This document shows, in pieces, positions 35,282-43,766 of a DNA stretch of 50,763 bases. The position numbers were made by a program, and so were the translations under genes. Source of the stretch: Bacillota bacterium (lineage in GTDB: Bacteria; Bacillota; Clostridia; Lachnospirales; Lachnospiraceae); NCBI GenBank assembly GCA_023395555.1, contig JAEWYQ010000081.1:1-50763 (forward strand). The letters are read 5' to 3'. Numbering within the stretch: the stretch's first letter is position 1; each line of letters starts with the position of its first letter. The notes under the pieces are model-generated. The model was not told the DNA's origin. It was given only the letters and a program-made list of their open reading frames with translations, and did not search any database.

Positions 35282-37040
35282 CTGCTTGTTTGTTGAACAT
35301 GGTACAATAAAGTCCTCCGGTTTCCATGAGTTGTTGGTGTGTACCTGCTTCTATTATTTGTCCTTCTTCCATTACAATAATTTTATCAAAACCGCTTATA
35401 CTTGCCAGCCGGTGAGATATGACAATCACGGTCTTTTCCCGGAAATTCGCCATTAAATTGTCATATATTGATTTTTCTGTAAACAGATCAAGATTGCTAA
35501 ACGGTTCATCAAGAATTATATAACTATAATCTTTATAGAACAATCGGCTGAGCGCAAGTTTTTGGCTTTCTCCCTTTGAAAATTGCATGCCCGCTTCATC
35601 GATATCGTTAGTGATCATCTGACTGTAAAGTATATTGTATTGTTCTACTTTTCCTTGCAATTTTACCATGCTGATTGCATTTAATACATCTGACTCATTA
35701 TAATCTATATCCATAGAAATATTATTTGCCAATGAAAAAGCGTACAACTGAAAATCCTGAAAGAGAACTCCAAAAGATCTACGATAATCATTAAGGTTAT
35801 ATGTTTTTATGTTTTGTTGCCCGCAAAGTATATTTCCTTCTGTCGGATCATAAAGCCTTAAAAGTAATTTAATCAATGTAGTTTTTCCAACACCATTGAT
35901 ACCTACAATGGCAACCTTTTGACCATATGGAATTTCACAAGTAAGATCCTCAAATATATTTTTTTCGCTATTGGGATACCTAAAAGTCACTTTATCCAAA
36001 CTTATTGATCTATCTTTTTTAGGAAATGCTTCTGTACCATTTTCGATTTCAACTGAGCAATCCAAAAAATCAATAAAGTTATCAAGAAATAATATATCTC
36101 TATCAATCTTTATATACACTCCTCCGATTTGCCATATTGCTCCACACATATTAACAAGTGTGTTGATTATAACAATACATCCAGAAATTGTCATTGAATG
36201 AAAGACAAAAACACTAATTACAGAAAATAAAATACCTCCCAAATAAACAATTACATCACTTGAAGTCATGTATATGTATATAAACAAAACAACTTTTTTT
36301 GAGTATCTTTTTATTATTCCTAATAAATCGCTGGTTGAGTCCTTATAAAAGCGGAATAGCGAATTATGTATTTCTGTAGTTCTTTGATCTAAAGTGTATT
36401 CTTTATAATAAAAGCACCTGTTCACATAATCCCTAATTCTTTGATTTTGAATTTGTTCATTATTATATTTATATTGAATTCTGTTAAACCGTTTGCCAAT
36501 AATCAAATTTACAAATTGGGGAATCAGAATTAAAATTAAAAAAATAGGTTGAATAGAGATAATAATTAAACCAATTGTTATTACCATATAAAAAGTGCCA
36601 ACGAAGGTAACCATGTTTTCGTATAACTCAATTATTCTTGCACTTGAATCTGACATTGCAAGTGTAAATTTACTATATATTTCAGGGGAATCATAGGAAG
36701 CTAAATCTATTTTTCTCGCCTTGTCATATATCATGTTTCTTATATGCTTTTCAATTTTAATATTTGAAACAGGAAGATAGATATTCTTATAATAGGTACT
36801 GATTAATTTGGTTATTATTTGAAAAACTCCGCAAAATGTAAATATTAATACTATATTTTCTAATTTCAATCCGGCATCGAAGTTATCAACAATGTATTTA
36901 ATAAGAAGAACACTAAATAAAATGCTGTTTGTTCTTTCTATAATGATTGTAAGAAAGCTAAAGAAGATGCGAAAAGGGCAGACTTCTTTAATAATTGCAA
37001 ATAACAATCGTATATTTTTTATCTTTTTTAGAATAAACAT
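35259..37040 (-). CDS. ABC exporter half-transporter (1), membrane domain plus ATPase
   Basis: 593 residues with a six-segment membrane domain (FFSFLTIIIERTNSILFSVL; IVLIFTFCGVFQIITKLIST) and an ATPase with VGINGVGKTTLIKLL, the less usual signature FSKGESQKLALSRL, and IILDEPFSNLD. The changed signature (FSKGE for LSGGQ) suggests one degenerate ATP site, common in heterodimeric exporters. TAGGAG is ten bases before the ATG. It is followed directly by its partner and then by the candidate precursor gene, a normal order for RiPP export genes. Confidence 0.93.
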   Translation of the reverse strand: MFILKKIKNIRLLFAIIKEVCPFRIFFSFLTIIIERTNSILFSVLLIKYIVDNFDAGLKLENIVLIFTFCGVFQIITKLISTYYKNIYLPVSNIKIEKHIRNMIYDKARKIDLASYDSPEIYSKFTLAMSDSSARIIELYENMVTFVGTFYMVITIGLIIISIQPIFLILILIPQFVNLIIGKRFNRIQYKYNNEQIQNQRIRDYVNRCFYYKEYTLDQRTTEIHNSLFRFYKDSTSDLLGIIKRYSKKVVLFIYIYMTSSDVIVYLGGILFSVISVFVFHSMTISGCIVIINTLVNMCGAIWQIGGVYIKIDRDILFLDNFIDFLDCSVEIENGTEAFPKKDRSISLDKVTFRYPNSEKNIFEDLTCEIPYGQKVAIVGINGVGKTTLIKLLLRLYDPTEGNILCGQQNIKTYNLNDYRRSFGVLFQDFQLYAFSLANNISMDIDYNESDVLNAISMVKLQGKVEQYNILYSQMITNDIDEAGMQFSKGESQKLALSRLFYKDYSYIILDEPFSNLDLFTEKSIYDNLMANFREKTVIVISHRLASISGFDKIIVMEEGQIIEAGTHQQLMETGGLYCTMFNKQADAYKDGE

Positions 37041-37052
37041 TATCCTTTACTC

Positions 37053-37220
37053 CTATCTGACAATTTGAGATACGCACCACCGCCTGAATGGCGAGATGAG
37101 CGGAGCAAATGAAGCTTTTAAGCCGTGGTTCAAAAAATTCCGCGCTGCATGCATTTTTATCTGTGTAATTTCTGCTAATTCTTCTTTTCGAGGCTTTACT
37201 TTTTTATTTACAGGACTCAC
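37053..37220 (-). CDS. Possible small coupled ORF (55 residues), second precursor candidate
   Basis: A GTG overlaps the methyltransferase stop codon (GTGA), and the frame runs to a TAG that lies in the ribosome binding site of the ABC exporter gene. The peptide has a basic start (KKVKPRKEELAEI) and an end rich in Arg/Trp/Cys (SPFRRWCVSQIVR). The exact fit between two operon genes favours translation, but there is no separate Shine-Dalgarno, and the 3' half is richer in G+C than its neighbours, which could mean an IS scrap. Confidence 0.3.
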   Translation of the reverse strand: MSPVNKKVKPRKEELAEITQIKMHAARNFLNHGLKASFAPLISPFRRWCVSQIVR

Positions 37221-37918
37221 TTATAATCATTTGTTAATACAGCATATAGCAGTAGGTTGTAATGTACTTTTGTTGACTCTGATTCTAAAATATGAAAGGC
37301 TGTTATTCGTTCTATATACTCTAAAGTACTCCTATGCGGCATATATAAGAATAAATAAACTTTTCTCGGATTTCGTTTCAACGATTCAGTAATGGAATTT
37401 ATTACTTTAATATATATTTTGAGATGAAATGGATTGAAAAAATTAAATTTATTTGTAGTATCTTCAAGAATAACCTTCGCAGCGTCATCATTAATAAGGG
37501 TAAACTTAGATGATGTGTTGGATATCTTTTTATACGAATCTATGTTTCTACTTAATGTATAAAATATATCATCGTTTATTTCATACCCTGTAATTAAAGG
37601 ACAAGAATATTCTGAAGCCATTAACAAAGTGCGCCCCTTACCGCAACCAAAATCTACAAAATGGTCACAGCTAATAAACGGATATTTGGAGAATAGATAT
37701 TCTAAAAAAGAATATGGGGTTGGTTGATAAGAAAAGTTTATAGCGCGCTCATTTTTAACATTTTCCGATGGAAGCGTGTCTATTTTGTACTTTCCCTCGT
37801 AAAAAATCTCCTTCAGTTTTTCAATATAAAAAGGAATACTTGATTCTAAGGACTCTTTATCATATTGATTATCGCTTAATTCATCATAACGATTTCCGAA
37901 GTTATAATGTCCGCTCAT
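37217..37918 (-). CDS. Class I SAM-dependent methyltransferase
   Basis: 233 residues. FVDFGCGKGRTLLMASEY is motif I, GYEINDDIFYTL the acidic strand that holds the ribose, LINDDAAKV motif III and FNFFNPFHLKI motif IV (NPF), as in N- or O-methyltransferases of natural-product and rRNA type. The substrate cannot be told. The start follows AGAAAGAGAG weakly. It lies just upstream of the ABC exporter pair and downstream of an IS110 scar. Confidence 0.82.
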   Translation of the reverse strand: MSGHYNFGNRYDELSDNQYDKESLESSIPFYIEKLKEIFYEGKYKIDTLPSENVKNERAINFSYQPTPYSFLEYLFSKYPFISCDHFVDFGCGKGRTLLMASEYSCPLITGYEINDDIFYTLSRNIDSYKKISNTSSKFTLINDDAAKVILEDTTNKFNFFNPFHLKIYIKVINSITESLKRNPRKVYLFLYMPHRSTLEYIERITAFHILESESTKVHYNLLLYAVLTNDYK

Positions 37919-37936
37919 TTTTCTATACTCTCTTTC

Positions 37937-38004
37937 TTAAATATAGTATTTTGCTTGAATTTCAAACATTTTTTATACTTGCCGTTCAAACTCACTAATT
38001 CATC
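37937..38004 (-). pseudogene. ABC transporter ATPase C-terminal scrap
   Basis: The minus strand reads DELVSLNGKYKK, then after a one-base slip MFEIQAKYYI and a stop. This is the exact end pattern of exporter ATPases (EELM..GKYAEMFEIQAKYY). Only about 22 codons survive, immediately before the methyltransferase start. Confidence 0.6.
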
Positions 38005-38164
38005 ACTTGTCCACTCTCAGGTTCATAACCCACCTTTGAGCCAATAACTGCTACTTATGATTTTCATACCCTGTTGCCACCTGTGCCGCTTTTGCGACTT
38101 TAATTATAGATCCTATTATAATAATCTTGATATCCTCGTGCTTGAGTCCGTGTGATATAATAAA

Positions 38165-38386
38165 CTCGGAATGGGGAGACATCTCCTTTTCCTCCGTGAA
38201 ATTCATTCTCTTTGGCTTGCCTCCACTGTATCCGCGTTCCGTGACTCCGCGATGTCAGCGGTTTATCAGCAAAAACGAACCAAGGGCAAATCCCATATGA
38301 CCGCTTTAGGTCATGTCTGCTACAAAATAGCCCCAATCATATATGCTGTCATGCGTAATATTTCCCCTATCTCCCAGCGATTAACT
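38165..38386 (+). pseudogene. IS110-family transposase C-terminal remnant
   Basis: Plus-strand translation gives HSLWLASTVSAFRDSAMSAV, YQQKRTKGKSHMTALGHVCY and KIAPIIYAVMRNISPIS, the characteristic end of IS110/IS116/IS902 transposases (FYQKKRAEGKSH...AIG..A.K...IIYAV). The DEDD and central parts are absent. It separates the nucleotidyltransferase gene from the methyltransferase gene. Confidence 0.75.
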
Positions 38387-38417
38387 CAAATTTATGCTTT
38401 ACTTTCCATGTCCAGTC

Positions 38418-39479
38418 TTAATTACTTGCCGAGAATTTATAATTTATACTTATCTTTTCTCTTTCATGATCATTTAACGTTTCGATGAATTTTTGTGGGA
38501 AATCCTCTGAAAATAAACGATCAAAAAAACTGAAAGCCCATTTTTTTCTTTCGGATTTATGCAAGCCGTAACTGTTTATCAAATTATCATCTGCAGAAAA
38601 TTTATAAACAAAAATAAGCTCATCTAACTTTGTGTGAAAAAAAATTTCCCCGCAGTAAAACAAACAATAATATATATATCTTGAAATATCAAGCTTTTCT
38701 GAGATAAAAAGTATTTTGGGGATATCAAGGTTTGTATGAATTATGTAAAAAAATATATCAGAAAACAAACTTAAACTTATGTTTCCTTTGGAGATTAAAT
38801 AGATTGAATTTAAATCTTTATAATGATGTAGACAAAGATGTATAAATTCCATTTCAGGGGATAATTTTTTTATAGCTTGTCCATATATGATTTCATCCTT
38901 TAGTTCCGAAAGAACAAAATCCATATCGATTGGCTTTTTACTTTCACCCCAAATTATGCTAAAATTCAAATCCACACTTACAAAAGGACACAATTGGTTT
39001 CCCGTAGGTGCGACAAATGGCGCTAATTGGTGACTGTTAGAAGTATAAAACACGGTTTCTTTTCTTTGATAAGGAACAACCTTTTTTTCTTTTATTTGCC
39101 CTTGTGTGAAACCATTGCCTAAAAATATGTCTTTTATACGCTTTATATGAAATGGATGTATCATTAAATCAATATCCAATGAAGTTCTCATGTTTGGCTG
39201 AAAATAGGCCACTCTTGAAAATACCGCACCTTTTACAATAGCATAGTGTTCATTTGCCATTATTTTAAAAATGTTTTCGAGACATAAATAATTCGTTTTA
39301 TGGTTGATTTCATTTATGGCTAAAATCATATCCAACTTATTTCTCTGTTCCGGCGTAAGGGATGATAATCCTAATAAATAGTAACACTTATGTTTAAAAA
39401 GCAAATCAGATATATCAACTACTGGTTTCCCTTTAGCTACAATATTAATGATAGATTGTCTAACATCAATGTAGTTCAT
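38418..39479 (-). CDS. Nucleotidyltransferase-family protein (NTP_transf_5-like)
   Basis: About 353 residues. The core KGAVFSRVAYFQPNMRTSLD followed by IDLMIH gives the D-x-D metal site of the family, with VSVDLNFSIIWGE as the later acidic strand. A GAGGGGGT precedes the ATG at 39479, preferred over the GTG at 39497. Proteins of this type accompany HPr-kinase-like kinases in lasso clusters, where they are thought to act on the phosphorylated peptide or on sugars. It is upstream of the exporter and kinase in the same operon. Confidence 0.75.
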   Translation of the reverse strand: MNYIDVRQSIINIVAKGKPVVDISDLLFKHKCYYLLGLSSLTPEQRNKLDMILAINEINHKTNYLCLENIFKIMANEHYAIVKGAVFSRVAYFQPNMRTSLDIDLMIHPFHIKRIKDIFLGNGFTQGQIKEKKVVPYQRKETVFYTSNSHQLAPFVAPTGNQLCPFVSVDLNFSIIWGESKKPIDMDFVLSELKDEIIYGQAIKKLSPEMEFIHLCLHHYKDLNSIYLISKGNISLSLFSDIFFYIIHTNLDIPKILFISEKLDISRYIYYCLFYCGEIFFHTKLDELIFVYKFSADDNLINSYGLHKSERKKWAFSFFDRLFSEDFPQKFIETLNDHEREKISINYKFSASN

Positions 39480-39584
39480 ATGTACCCCCTCACTCACATA
39501 CTGCGAAAACGCCTTATTTCACACTCTCTATAGATAAGCTAATAATAAAAACTTGTGTGCAACTTGCGCCCCTGATTTAGATCA

Positions 39585-40127
39585 TTACTCATTTATTTTT
39601 TCAATGACTTCCAGCCCGATAGATACCGGCACCAACGTCCCGAACATCGCTACTTGTATAATCGCTTCATTACGGTTCTTATTTATCTTCACTATTTTGC
39701 TCTCGCTGCCAACCAATGCACCCGAAATAATTTTTACAGAATCTCCTTCTTTGAAGCCTGTTGATATGTCTATGCAGTGATCGTGGCTGAACACTTTACT
39801 CAACGCGGCTCTTTCTTCCTCCCGCATGGCTATATCGCTTCTGTCGCCATAACATAAAAACCTGTAGGCTTCTTTCAACTTATAAGCTACAGGGTAAACG
39901 CGTCCAATAAATTCAGATGCCGGTTTATCCGATTCGATAAACACATATCCGGGAAAACAAATTTTCTGAAACAATGATTTTTGCCCATGACGCCTGAATA
40001 CACAGGTCTTTTGGGGGACGAACGGCATATATCCTTCGCCGAGTTTGCTTTTTAGTTTTTCGGCCAGTTTTTCCTCTGTGCCTGTTCTGCAAAATAAAAC
40101 ATACCAATAAATATTTTCGGCAGACAT
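39585..40127 (-). CDS. loaP: LoaP-like NusG paralogue (processive antiterminator)
   Basis: 180 residues: a NusG N-terminal domain (IYWYVLFCRTGTEEKLAEKL; FPGYVFIESDKPASEFIGRV) and a KOW domain (GFKEGDSVKIISGALVGSES). GAAGGTG six bases before the ATG at 40127 decides the start over 40181. Specialised NusG paralogues next to long metabolite or capsule operons (LoaP, RfaH) let RNA polymerase read through internal terminators. About 24 kb of same-strand cluster genes follow, which fits. The leader element it would recognise could not be identified. Confidence 0.85.
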   Translation of the reverse strand: MSAENIYWYVLFCRTGTEEKLAEKLKSKLGEGYMPFVPQKTCVFRRHGQKSLFQKICFPGYVFIESDKPASEFIGRVYPVAYKLKEAYRFLCYGDRSDIAMREEERAALSKVFSHDHCIDISTGFKEGDSVKIISGALVGSESKIVKINKNRNEAIIQVAMFGTLVPVSIGLEVIEKINE

Positions 40128-40437
40128 AGACACACCTTCTCCCTTTCGCTTTGGGTTCCCGCCGAATACAGGCGTGTTCAAAGCTACCTACAAGTTTCCG
40201 CTATGATCCTCACCGCTCTCTCCGGCACGCTCTGCGTTCTGAAGCGCAAATGAGTGTTTCGATGGTCAGGCTTGCCTATCCGCAAACAAAAACGACGCAA
40301 TCATAGCTTGTTCGTTACTTTTTGCGCCGTTAAATCGGGCACGAAAGAGGACAGTAGCTGTCCAACTGAACATTAACGACTGCAGGTCCTGAAAGGAATG
40401 CTCTGCCACTTAAAGTTGTCAACTTCCTAAGCATCCA
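40128..40437 (-). other. Gap upstream of loaP without a convincing gene
   Basis: A 310-bp stretch richer in G+C than its surroundings. A 35-codon frame including GAKSNEQAMIASFLFADRQA has no Shine-Dalgarno. A TTGACA near 40410 lacks a matching -10. GC-rich short inverted segments around 40220-40250 could form RNA structure, as a LoaP leader might, but I cannot draw a definite hairpin. Confidence 0.35.
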
Positions 40438-40758
40438 TTACTCCCCCAATTTATTCTTTAGTTCTAATAAAACTCGTAATGTCTCAGGCCTAATATATTT
40501 TGAAAGTTCAACAAGATCGTCATCCTTACTTATCTTCTCCTTATTCTGTAAACACAGCAGATTTACGGTATCCGGATTTAAATAACTTAATAAATAAATC
40601 ATTTCTTCAAACTTGACAATGGTACTGCTATACTTAACGGCTAGTGCGTTAATCATATCTCTGCTGATTTTATCTGAGTGAACTACAATATCCTCAAAAT
40701 TTTTGATAAATGCATCATCTGTTTCCAGCATCTGAGTAACTAATTCATCTGTTAACAT
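40438..40758 (-). CDS. Small helical protein of unknown function
   Basis: 106 residues, starting at an ATG with GGGGAAGG upstream. Almost wholly helical, acidic, with no Cys pattern, signal or membrane segment: SRDMINALAVKYSSTIVKFE and SKYIRPETLRVLLELKNKLG. I do not recognise the family. It lies between BtrH-like gene B and loaP in the same direction, so it is probably expressed with the cluster. Its size would allow a regulator or a carrier-like partner, but no carrier Ser motif is present. Confidence 0.65.
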   Translation of the reverse strand: MLTDELVTQMLETDDAFIKNFEDIVVHSDKISRDMINALAVKYSSTIVKFEEMIYLLSYLNPDTVNLLCLQNKEKISKDDDLVELSKYIRPETLRVLLELKNKLGE

Positions 40759-40834
40759 AGAACCTTCCCCTTCTCAATACCTTCCATAAAATTTAATACT
40801 TCAACAAGTCCCTTAGTCGGTAACTTTTGTTGTG

Positions 40835-40905
40835 TCATCTGATATTTAGAAATAACAAATTGATCTCAAAAGTAAAGTTGAAACTGCTGCTGATTTTCTT
40901 TGAAG
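40835..40905 (-). pseudogene. Scrap of a further BtrH-like paralogue
   Basis: The minus strand reads KISSSFNFTFEINLLF before a stop. Gene A encodes EKISSSFNFTFDKDKFLFF from nearly identical DNA (about 25 bases around 44208-44232). It lies just after BtrH-like gene B, so a copy related to A once stood here. Confidence 0.6.
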
Positions 40906-40912
40906 GTTTTCA

Positions 40913-41989
40913 CTAAATCGTTATATTATCCCAAATTTCACATTCATGCACATATACTTGTTGTAATTGTTCAGAAATCTTAACAAGATTTTTACCTGCA
41001 TCTAAGGATGGCTGATTTAATGCATTGTAATAATCTTTTAGCATGAGTAATTGAATTTTCTTTAATTCTGATAAAACATTTTTGTATCGATATAGTTTTA
41101 AAGATAGATCATTTTTTGTATAATCCTGGTAGAACATTGTTTTTTTTAATATACCTTCTCTATGTTGAAGAAAAAGTTTTATGGTTTTAACGATATCGTA
41201 CAATTGTCCATAATTAATTCTATTATCAACGTTTCGCAAATCTACCAGATATCTACTTAATCCATATGTGGTTTTTATACCAAAAGTCGAAGTTCGAATT
41301 GAAACATCATCTTCTAAATGAATATTATCAATCGCATCCCCTCTAATATATTTTCTCATTTTTTCACGAAAGATCATCGGAGAGTAATTTAAGGTGTTTA
41401 TACCTGCATCATTTAATTTGAAAGTCATAATGCATTTGTTTCTCCATATATCATCTAAGCAGTCTATATTCTCTATTAGTGATTTATAAGCATACATTAA
41501 ATTATTAAAAGGTATTGTATTAAAGGTATATTTGTGATTAATATAGTATAATGAAGAAAACGTTTGTGCCTTTCTGTTATATCCATAAATAAGATATTCA
41601 TGCATAAAATGGTTAGAGGCAGATAGAAGTTCTTTATTATCTAAAAAAATAATAATATATCGGTGTTCATTCAACATGGTAATCAGGTAGTCAACAATAC
41701 GATCAGATGGGACCAGGGATTGATAATCAATCTCGTCGTACTGAAATATTTGATCGGGAAGTCTTTGATTAGAACCATATTCTAATGCATCATATATTCC
41801 AGAATTCATATTTCTGAATTTGTTGTATGAAAAAAAATGATAAATATAGTTCTGATTATTCCAACTTAAAAAACTTAAGCTTGTTTCTGCCATGCTAAGC
41901 GGGTAGGCATATGACAATAGGAAGTTACAACTGCAATCCCTAATTATATTTAACTTATTTTCAATTTTCCCTTCGTATTGCTGACACAT
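40913..41989 (-). CDS. BtrH-like cluster protein B (diverged)
   Basis: About 358 residues. The frame opens at 42061, but GAGGAAAT before the ATG at 41989 marks the start. NHFMHEYLIYGYNRKAQTFS is the counterpart of the HExLLYGYD core in C and HDYLLCGYD in A, and RDCSCNFLLSYAYPLSMAET near the N-terminus may hold the Cys. The C-terminal third is helical (LYDIVKTIKLFLQHREGILK). No signal peptide. It is the first gene behind the TTGACA/TATACT promoter at 42.1 kb. ACP-dependent acyl transfer is only an analogy with butirosin BtrH. Confidence 0.55.
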   Translation of the reverse strand: MCQQYEGKIENKLNIIRDCSCNFLLSYAYPLSMAETSLSFLSWNNQNYIYHFFSYNKFRNMNSGIYDALEYGSNQRLPDQIFQYDEIDYQSLVPSDRIVDYLITMLNEHRYIIIFLDNKELLSASNHFMHEYLIYGYNRKAQTFSSLYYINHKYTFNTIPFNNLMYAYKSLIENIDCLDDIWRNKCIMTFKLNDAGINTLNYSPMIFREKMRKYIRGDAIDNIHLEDDVSIRTSTFGIKTTYGLSRYLVDLRNVDNRINYGQLYDIVKTIKLFLQHREGILKKTMFYQDYTKNDLSLKLYRYKNVLSELKKIQLLMLKDYYNALNQPSLDAGKNLVKISEQLQQVYVHECEIWDNITI

Positions 41990-42104
41990 TTTTATTTCCT
42001 CACATTGATATAAAAAGATTATTATACGCAGCATTTGGTGTATAATACATAAATTATACAACTATATGTTAAGAGTTTTATTTAACAATATATTAAATAA
42101 AAAT

Positions 42105-42157
42105 TACTTTACATGGATCTTTATGTAAAGTATATACTATTATTTGGATATTGTCAA
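42105..42157 (-). promoter_or_regulatory. Sigma-A promoter with overlapping inverted repeat
   Basis: On the minus strand TTGACA (42157-42152), 17 bases, then TATACT (42134-42129): a near-consensus vegetative promoter. TACTTTACAT and ATGTAAAGTA (42105-42114 and 42123-42132) form a 10-bp inverted repeat with an 8-bp spacer that covers the -10 and the start point, a likely repressor operator. It drives gene B and, presumably, everything downstream including loaP. Confidence 0.75.
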
Positions 42158-42489
42158 GCTTTTCGTCACTCAAACAGAGCCGATACATGATTTTTTTCAC
42201 TATCCATATACATGTGTTTTTTAACATAAACTATACTTATTTTAATATTTTTTAACATTCCTTCTTCATACCATCAAATAATTCATTTTATGGCACAAGA
42301 ATCAAACCCTTTTAGGCCTGTCTACACTGCTCTCTAGACATTTTCTTATAAAACGTACAAAACCACGTTTCCCTACCTTATTTATTTTATCGATCACTTC
42401 CAACGACATCATTACTATTGTCATTATCATATGCGCTATTTTGGAAAGATAGTGATAGCCTTTTAATGCATTAACACTAAGCGCATAGC

Positions 42490-42696
42490 TATGTTCATAT
42501 CCATAGCCCTGATGCCAAGCAGCAATACATCAACGGACATTTCTATTATGCTGATAAATTTTCCATTCTCACCAATGGCCTTGGCATTGTTCGCCATATC
42601 GTCTTTCTCGATGACGATTTCAAATCAAATCATCCGGAAATGCCGGTAGATAAGAAATCCGACTCCCCCGATGAGGATAAATCGTTAATTGCTTAA
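42490..42696 (+). pseudogene. Transposase remnant (DDE type, plus strand)
   Basis: The plus strand reads SPDAKQQYINGHFYYADKFS, ILTNGLGIVRHIVFLDDDFK and PVDKKSDSPDEDKSLIA, then stops. This is the middle of a transposase family common in Clostridia; the remainder is missing on both sides. It lies in a 1.3-kb stretch (42062-43347) with no intact gene. Confidence 0.6.
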
Positions 42697-42799
42697 AATG
42701 TTTATTCAATTATAAATCTTTACTTTAGGCTTATTAAAATACACCTAATCTAATGTTCTATGTCAACTCAGAAACAATTCTGAAAAATGACCGTTTTTC

Positions 42800-42817
42800 T
42801 CTCCTTATATAAGGAGA
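42800..42817. repeat. 18-bp perfect palindrome
   Basis: TCTCCTTATATAAGGAGA is its own reverse complement and lies in the gene-free stretch, about 100 bases after the transposase scrap. An IS end or a protein site is possible; nothing nearby decides. Confidence 0.6.
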
Positions 42818-42877
42818 AGTTATCCACATCATAGGAGAGAAACATTTAACAATTACCTATTATAAAATCAATCTATT

Positions 42878-43071
42878 TTATTCATTAAAGTTTATATTAT
42901 ATGTCTGAAACTTTAAACTATCATTTTCAAACAAACGGCTGAGGTATTCGCTTTGTTTGCTTAATAGTCGAAAATGTAAAACAAATACATAAATTACTCT
43001 GGTATCTATATGCTCTACTTGATTTATTCTAATATCATTTATATACTCAACTGCCAAATCATATATATATC
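42878..43071 (-). pseudogene. Open 64-codon stretch, possible BtrH-like C-terminal remnant
   Basis: The minus strand is open without a start and reads DLAVEYINDIRINQVEHIDT, RVIYVFVLHFRLLSKQSEYL and a stop after INFNE. The helical pattern is like the C-terminal thirds of the BtrH-like proteins (for example YDIVKTIKLFLQHREG), but residue identity is low. Confidence 0.3.
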
Positions 43072-43164
43072 AAAACCTCAATATTCATTGGGATTATTTC
43101 CCTTCTCACCCCGGCAATTTTTACCCTCCATATAATATTTTAGGTCTATAATTATTTTTTTTAT

Positions 43165-43563
43165 TCACAATGGTCGTTTTGCATCGTAATTAACATAAAA
43201 CGATTCAATAACTGATAGCCAGCCCATCTCCTCTTTGCGTTTTAAAGCAGTGGGTAATTCTCTGGTTGCCAGATTCGGAACTATGCAAGTGTTTTGCTCT
43301 ATTTGTATAGGAACAGACACTGATGCTGGATCCGGTATTAAGTGAACCTAAACTATTTCCTGCAAAGGAGCTTGTGCTTTCTTTACTTGATCAGATGACA
43401 TGGGAATTGACATTCCACTCTTGCGAAGTCGAATGATCCAGTTATAAAAAGTGCCTGGATTAATATCATTCATTTGGCACCATCGATAGTCGGAGAGACC
43501 GCTCTGGCAGCACTCCATGATGAGCCGGAACTGCTCATCGACAGAAATTCGTTTTGAGCTCAT
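43165..43563 (-). pseudogene. IS66 accessory protein TnpA, interrupted by a stop
   Basis: Starts at ATG 43563 with the HTH pattern DEQFRLIMECCQSGLSDYRW and INPGTFYNWIIRLRKSG, akin to the copy at 12 kb. A TAG at 43348 interrupts the frame, which continues open (VHLIPDPASVSVPIQIEQNT) to 43165, where the sequence no longer looks like IS66. No transposase partner remains. Confidence 0.65.
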
Positions 43564-43766
43564 AATTGCTATCCTCCGAAATAGAATAAAATGCTTGTAT
43601 TCTCGCAAAGGATTGGAGTAAAACGCTCGCATTTCCTGATAACAATTATAAGGATAAATGGCGCTGGTTGAAATCCACCCCTAAATTAGGCGCTTACGAC
43701 ATATCTGTATTAAGGACAATATTCCTGCCAAATATACTAATGGGAAAGCTGAGTAATAATATTCTG

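Noticed and set aside
37076..37100. Short match to the lacZ-alpha region (GCCTGAATGGCGA), possible vector contamination
   Set aside because: Only 13 bases agree and the flanks do not; chance match.
40380..40420. TTGACA near 40410 as a loaP promoter
   Set aside because: No -10 box at 16-18 bases; not supported.
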